Shown here piece after piece: positions 51,066 through 59,833 of a DNA stretch of 64,000 nt. Position 1 is the first letter of the stretch. The number at the start of each line of letters is the position of its first letter. The translations under genes and the position numbers were made by a program. The notes beneath the pieces were generated by a model, which was not told the origin of the DNA, made no database searches, and saw only the letters and a program-made list of their open reading frames with translations. Source of the stretch: Pectobacterium carotovorum (lineage in GTDB: Bacteria > Pseudomonadota > Gammaproteobacteria > Enterobacterales > Enterobacteriaceae). Location: positions 930,001-994,000 of the forward strand of contig CP066552.1 of the NCBI GenBank assembly GCA_016415585.1, in the 5' to 3' direction.

Positions 51066-52049
51066 ATGGCAAAACGCGTCCAGTTCCGGGCTTATGGTGG
51101 CCCAGAGGTTCTGCAATATGTGGATTTCACGCCTGCCGACCCCGCTGCGGGAGAGGTTCAGGTTGAGAATCGCGCCATCGGCATTAATTTTATCGATACC
51201 TATATTCGCAGCGGCCTGTATCCAGTGCCTGACCTACCTTCCGGTCTGGGAACCGAAGCGGCGGGCGTCGTGACGAAAGTCGGAGCAGGGGTTAGCGTGC
51301 TGAAAGTCGGCGATCGCGTCGTGTATGCGCAGTCTGGGCTGGGGGCGTATAGCGAAGTGCATAACGTGGTAGCGGAGAAGGTTGCGCTGCTGCCGGATGC
51401 CATCAGCTTTGAGCAGGCAGCGGCCTCTTTCCTGAAAGGGCTGACGGTTTACTATCTGCTGCGCCAGACGTATGAAATCAAGCCAAATGAAGTCTTCCTG
51501 TTCCATGCGGCGGCGGGTGGCGTTGGGTTGATTGCCTGTCAGTGGGCGAAGGCGCTAGGGGCGAAGCTGATCGGGACAGTGGGTTCCGACGAGAAGGCGG
51601 AGCGGGCAAAACAGGCGGGTGCCTGGGCGACCATTAATTACCGTACCGAGAATATTGCGCAGCGCGTCGCGGAACTGACCGATGGGCAGAAGGTGGACGT
51701 CGTCTATGACTCGGTCGGGAAAGATACCTGGGAAGCCTCGCTCGATAGCCTGCGTCGTCGCGGATTGATGGTCAGCTTCGGCAATGCGTCGGGGCCAGTG
51801 ACCGGCGTCAATCTGGGGATTTTGAACCAGAAAGGCTCGCTGTACGTCACGCGTCCGTCGCTGTTTGGTTACGTGACGAACCGTGCAGAACTCGAACAGG
51901 CCAGCAATGAACTCTTTTCACTGATCGCCAGCGGAGCGATTACGGTTGATGTGCCGCAGAACCAGAAATTTGCGCTAGCGGATGCGCAAGCCGCTCATCG
52001 GGCGCTGGAAAGCCGTAGTACGCAGGGCTCCTGTCTGCTGATTCCTTAA
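51066..52049 (+). CDS. qorA: Quinone oxidoreductase
   Basis: A 327-residue zeta-crystallin-type, NADPH-dependent medium-chain reductase without the structural zinc lobe. The nucleotide-binding motif is FHAAAGGVGLIACQWAKALG, with GLGTEAAGVVTKVG in the N-terminal domain. It is divergent from dnaB as in E. coli. Confidence 0.95.
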   Translation: MAKRVQFRAYGGPEVLQYVDFTPADPAAGEVQVENRAIGINFIDTYIRSGLYPVPDLPSGLGTEAAGVVTKVGAGVSVLKVGDRVVYAQSGLGAYSEVHNVVAEKVALLPDAISFEQAAASFLKGLTVYYLLRQTYEIKPNEVFLFHAAAGGVGLIACQWAKALGAKLIGTVGSDEKAERAKQAGAWATINYRTENIAQRVAELTDGQKVDVVYDSVGKDTWEASLDSLRRRGLMVSFGNASGPVTGVNLGILNQKGSLYVTRPSLFGYVTNRAELEQASNELFSLIASGAITVDVPQNQKFALADAQAAHRALESRSTQGSCLLIP

Positions 52050-52069
52050 TGTCTGTTTCTGAAAAGCAG

Positions 52070-52090
52070 AAGGCCTCCCATTGGGAGGCC
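52070..52090 (+). terminator. Stem-loop after qorA
   Basis: AGGCCTCCC and GGGAGGCCT form a 9-bp stem with a 3-nt loop 20 bp after the qorA stop. Confidence 0.7.
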
Positions 52091-52397
52091 TCGGCCATTA
52101 CGCTAATTTCATCAGACTGTATGTAGGGTACAGCGTGGCGATCGTCACGAAGGTACCGCTGTGCGGCTATTATTTCCCTGACGACGATGAAATCGTGTGG
52201 CTTTTTGCCACAGTGTTTGCTTACCCTGTAAACGACACTGGGGTGTCAAACAGTGGCGTCATCCTAGCAGCCACATCAGGGAAAAAATATCTGTTGGCGC
52301 ACACTTTTGTACTAAAAACCGTATTAAAACAAGTTGGTATTAAACACTGCCTTGCCTGTCATTTTCACGCGTAATTCAGATTTTTATCTTTCTGGTA
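52091..52397. other. Gene-free stretch between qorA and pspG
   Basis: I see no supported gene here. A 97-codon frame (52081-52374) starts inside the qorA hairpin and has no recognisable features or ribosome site. Confidence 0.5.
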
Positions 52398-52670
52398 TTA
52401 CCAGTCATTCCCTTTACGCTGACGATAAGTGTATTTTCGATAGGTATGACGGTGCGAGTTGTAGACGGGGCGCCCGCTAAATTTGCGCCATAGCCACACC
52501 GCCACGACGGCTAAAATCAGCCACGGCAGCACTTTTATCGCTAGGGTAAACAGCCCACCAATCAGCATAAAAAGAGATGCCACAAACAGAGCTGCAATCA
52601 CGCCCAGCAGTGACACGCCCGTTAACATCAGCATGATAAAAAAACCAATAATGAAGAAAATTTCCAACAT
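52398..52670 (-). CDS. pspG: Envelope stress protein PspG
   Basis: A 90-residue inner-membrane protein beginning MLEIFFIIGFFIMLMLTGVS with two hydrophobic segments and a basic, tyrosine-rich tail, matching PspG. It belongs to the phage-shock response although it lies apart from the pspABC operon. A sigma-54 promoter precedes it. Confidence 0.93.
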   Translation of the reverse strand: MLEIFFIIGFFIMLMLTGVSLLGVIAALFVASLFMLIGGLFTLAIKVLPWLILAVVAVWLWRKFSGRPVYNSHRHTYRKYTYRQRKGNDW

Positions 52671-52729
52671 GGTGTGCTCCTGTACCTGTTAAACCGCAGA
52701 GGAAAAGCTCTGCGTGCTACATAAGCTAT

Positions 52730-52745
52730 AACAAGAATCGTGCCA
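52730..52745 (-). promoter_or_regulatory. Sigma-54 promoter of pspG
   Basis: On the minus strand the sequence TGGCACGATTCTTGTT fits the -24/-12 consensus (TGGCAC-N5-TTGCW) closely. It lies about 60 bp upstream of pspG, in accord with PspF and RpoN control. Confidence 0.8.
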
Positions 52746-52836
52746 AGATATGCCGCTGGTAAGTGATTGATTTACCGGCGGCACGAGGAAGAGAAATGAC
52801 AGAGTGTTGATGGAAAATGCTAACTGTTAGTGTTTT

Positions 52837-53871
52837 TTAAACCAAATTAACCAGCGCTAGCGCACGCTCTACCACCGCTGCATCGGCACCGGGTTTGTGG
52901 GCGTTTTCGCTCAGATAACGTCGCCACTGGCGAGCGCCGGGAATGCCCTGAAACATACCGAGCATATGGCGCGTGATATGGCCTAATGATGCACCGCCAG
53001 AGAGTTCGCGCTCGATATAAGGATACATAGCCCGAACTATCCCAGCCAGATCCGGCGTGGTCGCGTCGATGCCAAACAGTTCACGGTCAACCTGTGCCAG
53101 AATTCCGGGGTTTTGGTAGGCTTCACGCCCCATCATCACGCCGTCCAGATGCTGTAAATGCGTTTTGGCTTCTTCCAGCGTTTTAACGCCGCCGTTGATG
53201 GCGATGGTGAGTGCCGGAAAATCACGCTTGAGCTGGTAAACGCGCGGGTAATCTAACGGTGGAATTTCCCGATTCTCTTTCGGACTCAGACCCGATAGCC
53301 ACGCTTTGCGCGCGTGGACGATAAAGGTATCGCATTCGCCGCGTTCGGCGACAGTTTGAATAAAGTCGCAAAGGAATTCATAGCTGTCTTGATCGTCAAT
53401 GCCGATGCGGGTTTTCATCGTAATCGGAATGGAGGTGCTGTATTTCATCGCTTTGATGCAGTCTGCTACCAGCGCCGCTTCACCCATCAGGCAGGCACCG
53501 AAACGACCATTCTGTACGCGGTCAGACGGACAGCCGACGTTCAGGTTAACTTCATCATAGCCGCGCTGCTCTGCCAGTTTAGCACACTGCGCCAGCGCTT
53601 GCGGATCGCTACCGCCGAGCTGTAGCGCTAGCGGATGCTCTTCTTCGCTGTAGGCCAGATAGTCACCTTTGCCATGCAGAATCGCACCTGTTGTCACCAT
53701 TTCGGTATACAGCAGCGTCTGGCTAGTCAGCTGACGAAGGAAGTAACGGCAATGACGATCGGTCCAATCTAGCATAGGGGCAATGGAAAAACGGTGGTCG
53801 ATGGTTTTACTGTGAGAATCAGCTACAGAGCCTGTTTTTACTGAGTTTTCTTTGTTCTGTTTCTGAGTCAT
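52837..53871 (-). CDS. dusA: tRNA-dihydrouridine synthase A, with N-terminus supplied by the inserted island
   Basis: A 344-residue flavin enzyme that reduces uridine in the tRNA D-loop. The catalytic cysteine is in [13 protein letters not shown], with FMN-site stretches [13 protein letters not shown] and [12 protein letters not shown]. The start [10 protein letters not shown] at 53871 is my choice; the frame is open to 53913. The first 36 or so residues, up to FSIAPMLDW, come from the genomic island integrated at 53764-53775. The original 5' end of the gene lies at the far end of the island (63606-63704). The protein is therefore intact but chimeric, and its promoter now lies in the island. 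Confidence 0.95.
   Translation of the reverse strand: MTQKQNKENSVKTGSVADSHSKTIDHRFSIAPMLDWTDRHCRYFLRQLTSQTLLYTEMVTTGAILHGKGDYLAYSEEEHPLALQLGGSDPQALAQCAKLAEQRGYDEVNLNVGCPSDRVQNGRFGACLMGEAALVADCIKAMKYSTSIPITMKTRIGIDDQDSYEFLCDFIQTVAERGECDTFIVHARKAWLSGLSPKENREIPPLDYPRVYQLKRDFPALTIAINGGVKTLEEAKTHLQHLDGVMMGREAYQNPGILAQVDRELFGIDATTPDLAGIVRAMYPYIERELSGGASLGHITRHMLGMFQGIPGARQWRRYLSENAHKPGADAAVVERALALVNLV
53764..53795. other. attL: attL of the dusA genomic island
   Basis: This segment inside dusA matches 63609-63640 in 28 of 32 positions, with an identical 12-bp core CCAATCTAGCAT that encodes MLDW on the dusA strand. It marks the left junction of a 9.8-kb element. Confidence 0.85.
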
Positions 53872-53902
53872 TTTATGTCGTTTCCAGTCATTTATTGGTT
53901 GC

Positions 53903-53923
53903 ACCTGCCCCATATCTGCCCCA
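53903..53923. repeat. 21-bp direct repeat, left copy (candidate integrase arm site)
   Basis: ACCTGCCCCATATCTGCCCC plus A occurs here and at 63542-63562, just inside each end of the island. The partly repeated CTGCCCCATA/CTGCCCCA subunits suggest binding sites for the integrase or an excision factor. Confidence 0.65.
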
Positions 53924-53960
53924 CAATTCCATGGGGCAGGTAAATTCCAAGAGGTTAGTC

Positions 53961-55052
53961 ATGGCCGGTTATACCATTGAAAAACGCAAAACCAGCAAAG
54001 GCGAATTACGCTATCGCTGTACCGTCCGGGAACATAAAGGCGAGGCGGTAGTATACCGCGAATCGCGCACCTTTGGCAGACAGTCAGACGCGAAGAGCTG
54101 GGGCATGCAGATGGTAACCATGATTGAGCGTGATGGCATCCCTGGCGCAGTGGAGCCGGTGCCAACTATCCGTGAACTGATTGCGATGTACCGCAACCAC
54201 TCGGCAATAGCTCCAACCATAGGCCGCACCAAAGCCTATTGCCTGAACTTAGTGGCAGACTGTGATCTGGCGGCGATTCAGGCCGATGAACTGACTATCA
54301 AAGATTTGGTCGACCATTGCCAGGCCAGATGCAAAGCCGGAGCTTCAGCGGCCACTATTGCACATGATATTAGCTACCTGAGTTCTGTGTTTGCTGCAGC
54401 CAAGCCGGTGTTTAATATTGCTGTCGACAACAAACTGATTATCGAAGGCCGTAAAACCCTCAATGATCTAAAACTGGTAGGTAAGGCACAAAAACGCACC
54501 AGACGGCCAGTGAGTGACGAGTTAGAGCGCATCATCAAGGGTTTAGAAAAACGCCAGGAGCATGTCACGGCCAAAATCCCTTTTACCGAAATACTCAACT
54601 TTGCCATTTTAAGCTGTATGCGGATCAGCGAAGTGTGCAAAATCAAATGGTCTGGCGTTGATAAAAAAAACAAAGCCGTGATGGTAGAAGACCGCAAAGA
54701 CCCAAGGAAAAAAGCCGGTAACCATATGCTGGTGCCGTTATTGGGCGAAGCCTGGGAGATCTTACAACGCCAGCCTAAAACAGATGAGCTGATTTTTCCC
54801 TACAACGGCAAAAGCGTCACCGCCGGTTTTCAGCGGGTCAGAAAAGAGCTTGGCATTGAAGATTTACGCTGGCACGACCTGCGCCGCGAAGGCGCCTGCC
54901 GTTTATTCGAAGCCGGTTTTGTCATTGACGAAGTCGCCCAGGTCACAGGCCACAGGAATATCAACATCCTATGGCAAATCTACACCGACCTTTTTCCAAA
55001 CCGGGTGCATGCGAAGTTTGAACGGTTGCAACAGGGTAAGAGCCAGACTTGA
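53961..55052 (+). CDS. int: Tyrosine recombinase (integrase) of the dusA island
   Basis: A 363-residue site-specific recombinase. I start at MAGYTIEKRK (53961), the usual integrase opening, rather than at the longer frame that overlaps dusA. It has an N-terminal arm-binding domain (RYRCTVREHKGEAVVYRES), a SAM-like core-binding domain, and a catalytic domain with the first arginine in SCMRISEVCKI, the HxxR box HDLRREGA, and GHRNINILWQIYTD with the final H and catalytic tyrosine. It lies next to dusA, as in the known family of dusA-specific integrases. Confidence 0.94.
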   Translation: MAGYTIEKRKTSKGELRYRCTVREHKGEAVVYRESRTFGRQSDAKSWGMQMVTMIERDGIPGAVEPVPTIRELIAMYRNHSAIAPTIGRTKAYCLNLVADCDLAAIQADELTIKDLVDHCQARCKAGASAATIAHDISYLSSVFAAAKPVFNIAVDNKLIIEGRKTLNDLKLVGKAQKRTRRPVSDELERIIKGLEKRQEHVTAKIPFTEILNFAILSCMRISEVCKIKWSGVDKKNKAVMVEDRKDPRKKAGNHMLVPLLGEAWEILQRQPKTDELIFPYNGKSVTAGFQRVRKELGIEDLRWHDLRREGACRLFEAGFVIDEVAQVTGHRNINILWQIYTDLFPNRVHAKFERLQQGKSQT

Positions 55053-55254
55053 TTTTTAAAGTGGGAAAAGCGGGAAGTTTTTAAGCAGTATGAGATCACA
55101 ATAGAGCTGGAAGTCAGTGATTTACTACCGACATAGGGATCACCAATTTGAGCGTGAAACAGACGTTAACTGTAATGCCCACAATAAACGCTAGCAAATT
55201 ATTGCGAGTCAAGCGCCTAATGGGAACATTTTTGCTGTCGCTTGTTAGGGCAAC

Positions 55255-55794
55255 TTAAAACGGCGAATCAATATCATCTTTAAGAACAGACTGTTTTTCA
55301 GGATATTTGTCCTGAAGATAACTTTCCATCTGTTTCTGATAAAATGTCATCTTTGCAAACTCCTCATCCATTCGTAAGTGAATTGAAATTTCGTCATCCA
55401 TTGGATGCAGATGCGCTTCGCCACTATTTAATGCAATCAAAATATTTTGATACTGGGCAAGCGTTTGAACACTTGCGTTCAATACCGCAGAAAGAGCACC
55501 AATATGAGTTTGCTTTTTTTGTTCATTCTCTGATTCTGCTAGTTGAGCTTTTAGTTCTCGAAGCTCAATTTTCTGTAAATGAACAGAAATCATTAACCAA
55601 ATTACCGCTAAGCATGCAGCCAAAACACCTATTGTGCCACTAACATAGCTACCAAAATCCCCCCAGTCACTATGCTCTGTAGATGCGCCCCCATTGAAGG
55701 TAATGAAGTACATCCCAGTGAAGAAAACCACCGCAAGTACAAGTACTGCCAGACTAACGATTATTGCAATATTATTTTTTATGAATTTCAACAT
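55255..55794 (-). CDS. Two-pass membrane protein with cytoplasmic coiled coil, third gene of unknown module
   Basis: A 179-residue protein with hydrophobic segments at about 9-32 and 47-69, a charged coiled-coil-like stretch (HLQKIELRELKAQLAESENE) and a soluble C-terminal half rich in helix. The shape resembles the putative phage-abortive-infection membrane proteins, but I do not recognise a specific family. It lies 95 bp downstream of the HEPN-motif gene on the same strand. Confidence 0.6.
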   Translation of the reverse strand: MLKFIKNNIAIIVSLAVLVLAVVFFTGMYFITFNGGASTEHSDWGDFGSYVSGTIGVLAACLAVIWLMISVHLQKIELRELKAQLAESENEQKKQTHIGALSAVLNASVQTLAQYQNILIALNSGEAHLHPMDDEISIHLRMDEEFAKMTFYQKQMESYLQDKYPEKQSVLKDDIDSPF

Positions 55795-55889
55795 CGAGAT
55801 TCCATCAGATGGCCTAACTGCCTTGCTAACCGGAAAATTAGAAGCATAGCTACTAATTTCTCCGAGTGTAGAATTTTTGTGGCTGCAAT

Positions 55890-57104
55890 TTAGAATGCTA
55901 TGTCTTTGCCAGTTTTAAGGATAAGTTCCTCGGCAATATACAATAGCAGTGGAGTTTCATTGAATAGTATTTTTTCCTGTCCAGAAAAAGGTATGAACCG
56001 TGAAATTTCGCCTTCCTTATTATGAACAAGAGCGTTTCTTATGTGATAAATTCTCTTAGAGATAGTTGGGAATAACTGGCTGTCGTTAGTATCTACCTTC
56101 TGATTCTCACCAAATATATCTCGCTCAGAGGTATAATTGCCGGGTCGTTTCTTTTCGTAGTCATTGATCCACTGACTTAGTTCGGCCTTATCCAAATATT
56201 TTTCCAGTACAGTAACAAGCATTTTCCGTTCATCCATTTTTTGATCAAATGTACGAACTGTTTTTATAAGCTCACGTAACTTATTGACTTTTGAGTGAGA
56301 GAAATCTGGCGTAACCAATTCTTCCTTTATTTTTTGATGTAATACATCTTCCGAAGCTGACGTAAAAAAGTACTCAAGAATCTTGTACAGCGCTAGGTAT
56401 GACAAGATCAAGCTTTCGCTACCCAAAGCTAACTGATAATAAGCAACGAGTTCTGAGTGGTATGTTCTTAAGGGAAACTGTACAGACTCTCTTTGCCTAG
56501 TATCAAGCCAGTATGATGACCTATCCCAAGAACTAGAAAGAGTCACACCAACACCATTCCCATAAGCAATATGATAAATTCCTGCTTCAGCAATAGCTTT
56601 GAGTTGCTTTATATTTTTATGAAAATTATGTGGTTCAGGCGCAATAACTTTAACTGTTATTACTCTCGAAAGAAGCTCGGAAAGTGTAACATTATCACGA
56701 CCACGATATCTTTGGCTATTCATGGAAATGTTTCTCAGAACATCCTTTTCTATATGTTCAGAATCGCATAAAGAAATTGCATAGTTCGATGATATTCCGC
56801 TCAGTTGAATCACAAATCCATTACTGTGCTGGATTTTAATATCTTCGTCATCCCGGAATAATCTGTATACACCAGGCCCTCTCCCCTGAATTTCAATGAC
56901 ATGTTCATAATGTCCAGGTATAAAAAAAGCAGTCTCTTCTGGGTGCTTAATCGAATCGCGATGTTGCAAATACGCATCCACATCTGAATCCTTTATGTTG
57001 AAAGAAATACCTCTAAACCTTACCGGATATTGGCCTTTAACCTTTCGCTCAACCTCTGGGTTTAAACCCCTAAGCACTTCCCTTACTTGATTAATGCTTG
57101 CCAT
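55890..57104 (-). CDS. HEPN-motif protein of unknown family, second gene of unknown module
   Basis: A 404-residue protein. The C-terminal third is helical and contains ISKRIYHIRNALVHNKEGE, in which R356-N-A-L-V-H361 fits the Rx4-6H RNase motif of HEPN domains. The N-terminal 200 residues look like mixed alpha/beta and may be a sensor domain. HEPN proteins are commonly RNases in toxin-antitoxin, abortive-infection and CRISPR-linked systems. AT-rich, as are its partners. The function is a prediction from one motif and the island setting. Confidence 0.6.
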   Translation of the reverse strand: MASINQVREVLRGLNPEVERKVKGQYPVRFRGISFNIKDSDVDAYLQHRDSIKHPEETAFFIPGHYEHVIEIQGRGPGVYRLFRDDEDIKIQHSNGFVIQLSGISSNYAISLCDSEHIEKDVLRNISMNSQRYRGRDNVTLSELLSRVITVKVIAPEPHNFHKNIKQLKAIAEAGIYHIAYGNGVGVTLSSSWDRSSYWLDTRQRESVQFPLRTYHSELVAYYQLALGSESLILSYLALYKILEYFFTSASEDVLHQKIKEELVTPDFSHSKVNKLRELIKTVRTFDQKMDERKMLVTVLEKYLDKAELSQWINDYEKKRPGNYTSERDIFGENQKVDTNDSQLFPTISKRIYHIRNALVHNKEGEISRFIPFSGQEKILFNETPLLLYIAEELILKTGKDIAF

Positions 57105-57226
57105 GCTTATCCTCTACTAAAAGCATTCAACGCTTCTTTGGCCAATCGTCCCGTGATAAAAAATAGGCTCTCTTTTTTCGTAGAATCAATACACGGAACA
57201 ATACTCCCATTATTTAATAACATCTG

Positions 57227-57880
57227 TTAGGTTAGATTGATGAGAGCAAATATTTTTTCAATATTACTGATAGACCAAGACAGCGCAGTGGAAATTACTA
57301 TACTAATTACAGCCCAACGAACTGTTGCCTTCACACCAGATCGGCCCTCTTCTTGGACTGGCCTAATAATGTTTTTATAAATATCCTCGTATTCACTCGA
57401 TACAGTACTTACGCTTTTAAAGTGTTGTTGAATTTCGCGAAGCGGTGATTCCATAGGCTTGAGGAGCTCGTTTCCTTTAATGAGAGATTCCACTTCATCT
57501 AATTTTTTCTTTGTATCTGATATTTTCTTTGATAACTGATTTGGATTGAATGTTAAGATCTCTGTGATGCGTTGCTCAAGAGAGTTATATTCGGATTCTA
57601 CTGATTCTACAAGAACGGCTAAATACTCGCATGTTGTACCTGTTATACCTCCAAATGTTATTGATGAAAAACCATCGTCACCAATTTCTTCATAATGTAT
57701 GATTTGTGCAGAATTTAGCCTGTAAAGAAGTAAATCGAGCCAATTCCCATTAGGGACAATTTTGTGTAGGTCTGAAAATATCAGGGTTTCTTTGAAGTCA
57801 ATGTTTCCTTCGCTATCTGCGTGGCGAATGAATGAAAGGAGCACTCTAATTTCTTGAATTTTTGAAACTTTATCGTCCAT
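57227..57880 (-). CDS. C-tail-anchored coiled-coil protein, first gene of unknown module
   Basis: A 217-residue protein with an N-terminal helical domain (VSKIQEIRVLLSFIRHADSE), a central coiled-coil region (NQLSKKISDTKKKLDEVESL) and a C-terminal hydrophobic segment (AVISIVISTALSWSISNIEK) that would anchor it in the membrane. It is followed after 122 bp by the HEPN-motif gene. I recognise no family. The three genes share strand and low GC, and likely form one unit. Confidence 0.6.
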   Translation of the reverse strand: MDDKVSKIQEIRVLLSFIRHADSEGNIDFKETLIFSDLHKIVPNGNWLDLLLYRLNSAQIIHYEEIGDDGFSSITFGGITGTTCEYLAVLVESVESEYNSLEQRITEILTFNPNQLSKKISDTKKKLDEVESLIKGNELLKPMESPLREIQQHFKSVSTVSSEYEDIYKNIIRPVQEEGRSGVKATVRWAVISIVISTALSWSISNIEKIFALINLT

Positions 57881-58144
57881 GAAAACTCTTTAGTAGCGCT
57901 TTGTGCTTAACGCTTATTCGGCGGTTCGAGCTTGTATTTAAACATGGGTTAATCCGTCTAACAAGCACTGGAGGTCTCCAGATGTAAATTGGATTTTGTT
58001 TAATCTGACTTGAGATTAGAAATGTCTGCATCTGAAATAAAACAGCGATATATCCATCTGCATTACAAAGCTTTTCGGCTTATTTGTCTTTACAAAGAGC
58101 AGGACGAAAATTGAAATCCTATTTTTAGATTTCAAAAAACAGAC

Positions 58145-58537
58145 ATGATAATGATTAACTCCGACCCCACCGAGCTGGAAATTGCTCTACTGCCACTAGC
58201 GTATATCAGCGCGGAGTGCTTTGAGCTGTCGTGGGTGCTGCATGAGGCGCTTACGCGCACAAGGTACAGAGTTTCTGGCCATTCTGGTTATGTTAAGGCG
58301 ACCACAGGCGATATTGTTGCGCCTCATTTTTGGCTTTCTGTCGACGGCTATATTGTCGATTTTCGCTTGAGGATGTGGCTGGGTGATGAGGACTCAGTGC
58401 CCCATGGCATATTTAAAGCGTCGGACACGGCTGGCTTTGACTACTGCGGCGAAGCTTATGCCTTTTCGCGCTTAACGGATTCTGAGCTATTTGACCTGTC
58501 TGATGGCCTGCTTGGTGTTCTCTCTTCCTATGTGTAA
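58145..58537 (+). CDS. Hypothetical protein with possible papain/transglutaminase-like Cys-His-Asp arrangement
   Basis: A 130-residue protein. C25 lies in AECFELSWVLHEAL, H61 in APHFWLSVDGYIVDFRLRMW and D72 just after it, a spacing and context reminiscent of transglutaminase-like cysteine peptidase folds. No signal peptide. The assignment is tentative. It stands alone in the island, divergent from the HEPN module. Confidence 0.45.
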   Translation: MIMINSDPTELEIALLPLAYISAECFELSWVLHEALTRTRYRVSGHSGYVKATTGDIVAPHFWLSVDGYIVDFRLRMWLGDEDSVPHGIFKASDTAGFDYCGEAYAFSRLTDSELFDLSDGLLGVLSSYV

Positions 58538-58883
58538 AAACCGATGCCAGATTCCAGATAGATAGGAATATGGCACTTTCTGCTCCGGCCATCCAGGGCT
58601 GATTGATCGACATCGATATTCCACTACTGTGGAATTTGTGCGGCAAGATTCCAGATAGATAGTTATGTGGAAAGAAATTGGCTGGGATCTGGCCAGGTGC
58701 TCGCGGGGTGATTCCAAAATCCCTTCTCATTTTTAGCCGCTCTCAACTGTCTTCAGTTAAGCAAACCGATTCAAAACCAGACTCTGTACAGACAGAACAA
58801 AGTTAAATATTTTCAATAATTTATTGATCAAAAACCAGACATGATACATGCTTTCTGAAATTTGGCTTTTGAGGGGCTGGGAT
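58538..58883. repeat. Intergenic stretch with a 17-bp direct repeat
   Basis: AGATTCCAGATAGATAG occurs at 58549-58565 and 58646-58662, 97 bp apart. I see no gene and no other structure in this stretch beyond the small CCACTACTGTGG inverted repeat between the copies. Confidence 0.5.
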
Positions 58884-59006
58884 ATGTCTGCAGGCTTTTT
58901 TTGTGGAATGGCGCTGCTGCTTGGATTTTTTACTGTGGTGTTTATCTGGTCAATTTATAGCTACCAAAAACACCAGGCTCAGGACCGATCAGCAGACAAT
59001 GACTGA
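58884..59006 (+). CDS. Small single-pass membrane protein
   Basis: A 40-residue frame, MSAGFFCGMALLLGFFTVVF and onward, with one hydrophobic helix (about 5-25) and a polar, charged tail ending SADND. GAGGGG lies about 11 bp upstream of the ATG. It is followed 62 bp later by another small membrane protein gene, which supports it being real. Function unknown. Confidence 0.45.
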   Translation: MSAGFFCGMALLLGFFTVVFIWSIYSYQKHQAQDRSADND

Positions 59007-59067
59007 GAGTTGCATTTTTAAATCTGATGGTAGCCTTGACCTGACTATGGAATGAAAGGATTTATGT

Positions 59068-59385
59068 ATGCACTTTATTAAAACTATTTTTTTGATGCTC
59101 ATCGTTGTTATTGGTTTAGCCTGTTACCAGAATACCAAGTTTAGCTGGTGGCTGATTTGCTTTGCCCCCACCTTGTGGTGCTGGCCTGCCCTCGCCTTTG
59201 TTGCCAGGCGGCCTCTAGGTTTATGCCTGTTGTCCCTTGGCTTTGTAGTTTTTTTGGTTCTGCATTGGGTTGCTGCACTGGCAACGCTGAGCGCAATTGT
59301 GCTTATTTGGATGGCTAAAACAGCCAAAACTCTTCCATCTCGACCTAAATCTCGGGTCGTTATCAAAAATTATCATTTTTGGTGA
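59068..59385 (+). CDS. Small membrane protein of unknown function
   Basis: A 105-residue protein with about four hydrophobic segments and a basic C-terminal tail (KTAKTLPSRPKSRVVIK). AATGAAAGGA precedes the ATG. I do not recognise a family; such proteins are common cargo on integrated elements. Confidence 0.5.
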   Translation: MHFIKTIFLMLIVVIGLACYQNTKFSWWLICFAPTLWCWPALAFVARRPLGLCLLSLGFVVFLVLHWVAALATLSAIVLIWMAKTAKTLPSRPKSRVVIKNYHFW

Positions 59386-59404
59386 GCTGTCATAAAGGGG
59401 CAGG

Positions 59405-59424
59405 AACTTTCACATGTGAAAGTT
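59405..59424. promoter_or_regulatory. 20-bp perfect palindrome, candidate operator or terminator
   Basis: AACTTTCACATGTGAAAGTT is a perfect palindrome 20 bp after the stop of the membrane protein gene, followed by TTGCC. With no loop, it reads more like a protein-binding site than a transcription terminator. Confidence 0.45.
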
Positions 59425-59631
59425 TTGCCTTATCACAGCATCAAAAAATAATTCGCTAATAACCAAGAATTGATGCTGTAAAACCTGAAATTCAAAGAAA
59501 ATAATTAAATAACTGTTTTATAAAGACTTTTTATTTTTTCATTTTATCCAAAAAGGGCAATTACAGCGCCGAGGTTTTCTGTGCTGCGCATTCAGAATAC
59601 TCCTGCCAAATCATAAACATTGGAGGAATGT

Positions 59632-59820
59632 ATGGCTGAAACAAAGAATGAAACTCTACTAACAATGGCCGAAGTTGCTCAACTGACGTCACTATCTCAG
59701 TCCACGATCAGGCGTTTGGTTGCCTCAGGTCAATTACCAGCACCAATCAGAGTCAGCCCCACCGGGCGCTCCGTTAGATTCAAACTGTCTGAAATTCAGC
59801 AGTATTTGAATAACTTATAG
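59632..59820 (+). CDS. AlpA-family HTH regulator / excisionase-like
   Basis: A 62-residue MerR/AlpA-type protein starting at MAETKNETLLTMAE. The winged-helix motif is MAEVAQLTSLSQSTIRRLVA followed by FPAPIR-like LPAPIRVSPTGRSVRFKLSE. AlpA proteins activate or assist excision of integrated elements. GGAGG precedes the ATG. The next gene starts 13 bp downstream, so it is likely in one operon with the DUF927 ATPase. Confidence 0.85.
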   Translation: MAETKNETLLTMAEVAQLTSLSQSTIRRLVASGQLPAPIRVSPTGRSVRFKLSEIQQYLNNL

Positions 59821-59833
59821 CGGAGGTACAGGT

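Noticed and set aside
52081..52374. 97-codon frame between qorA and pspG
   Set aside because: Starts inside the qorA hairpin and has no ribosome site or family features.
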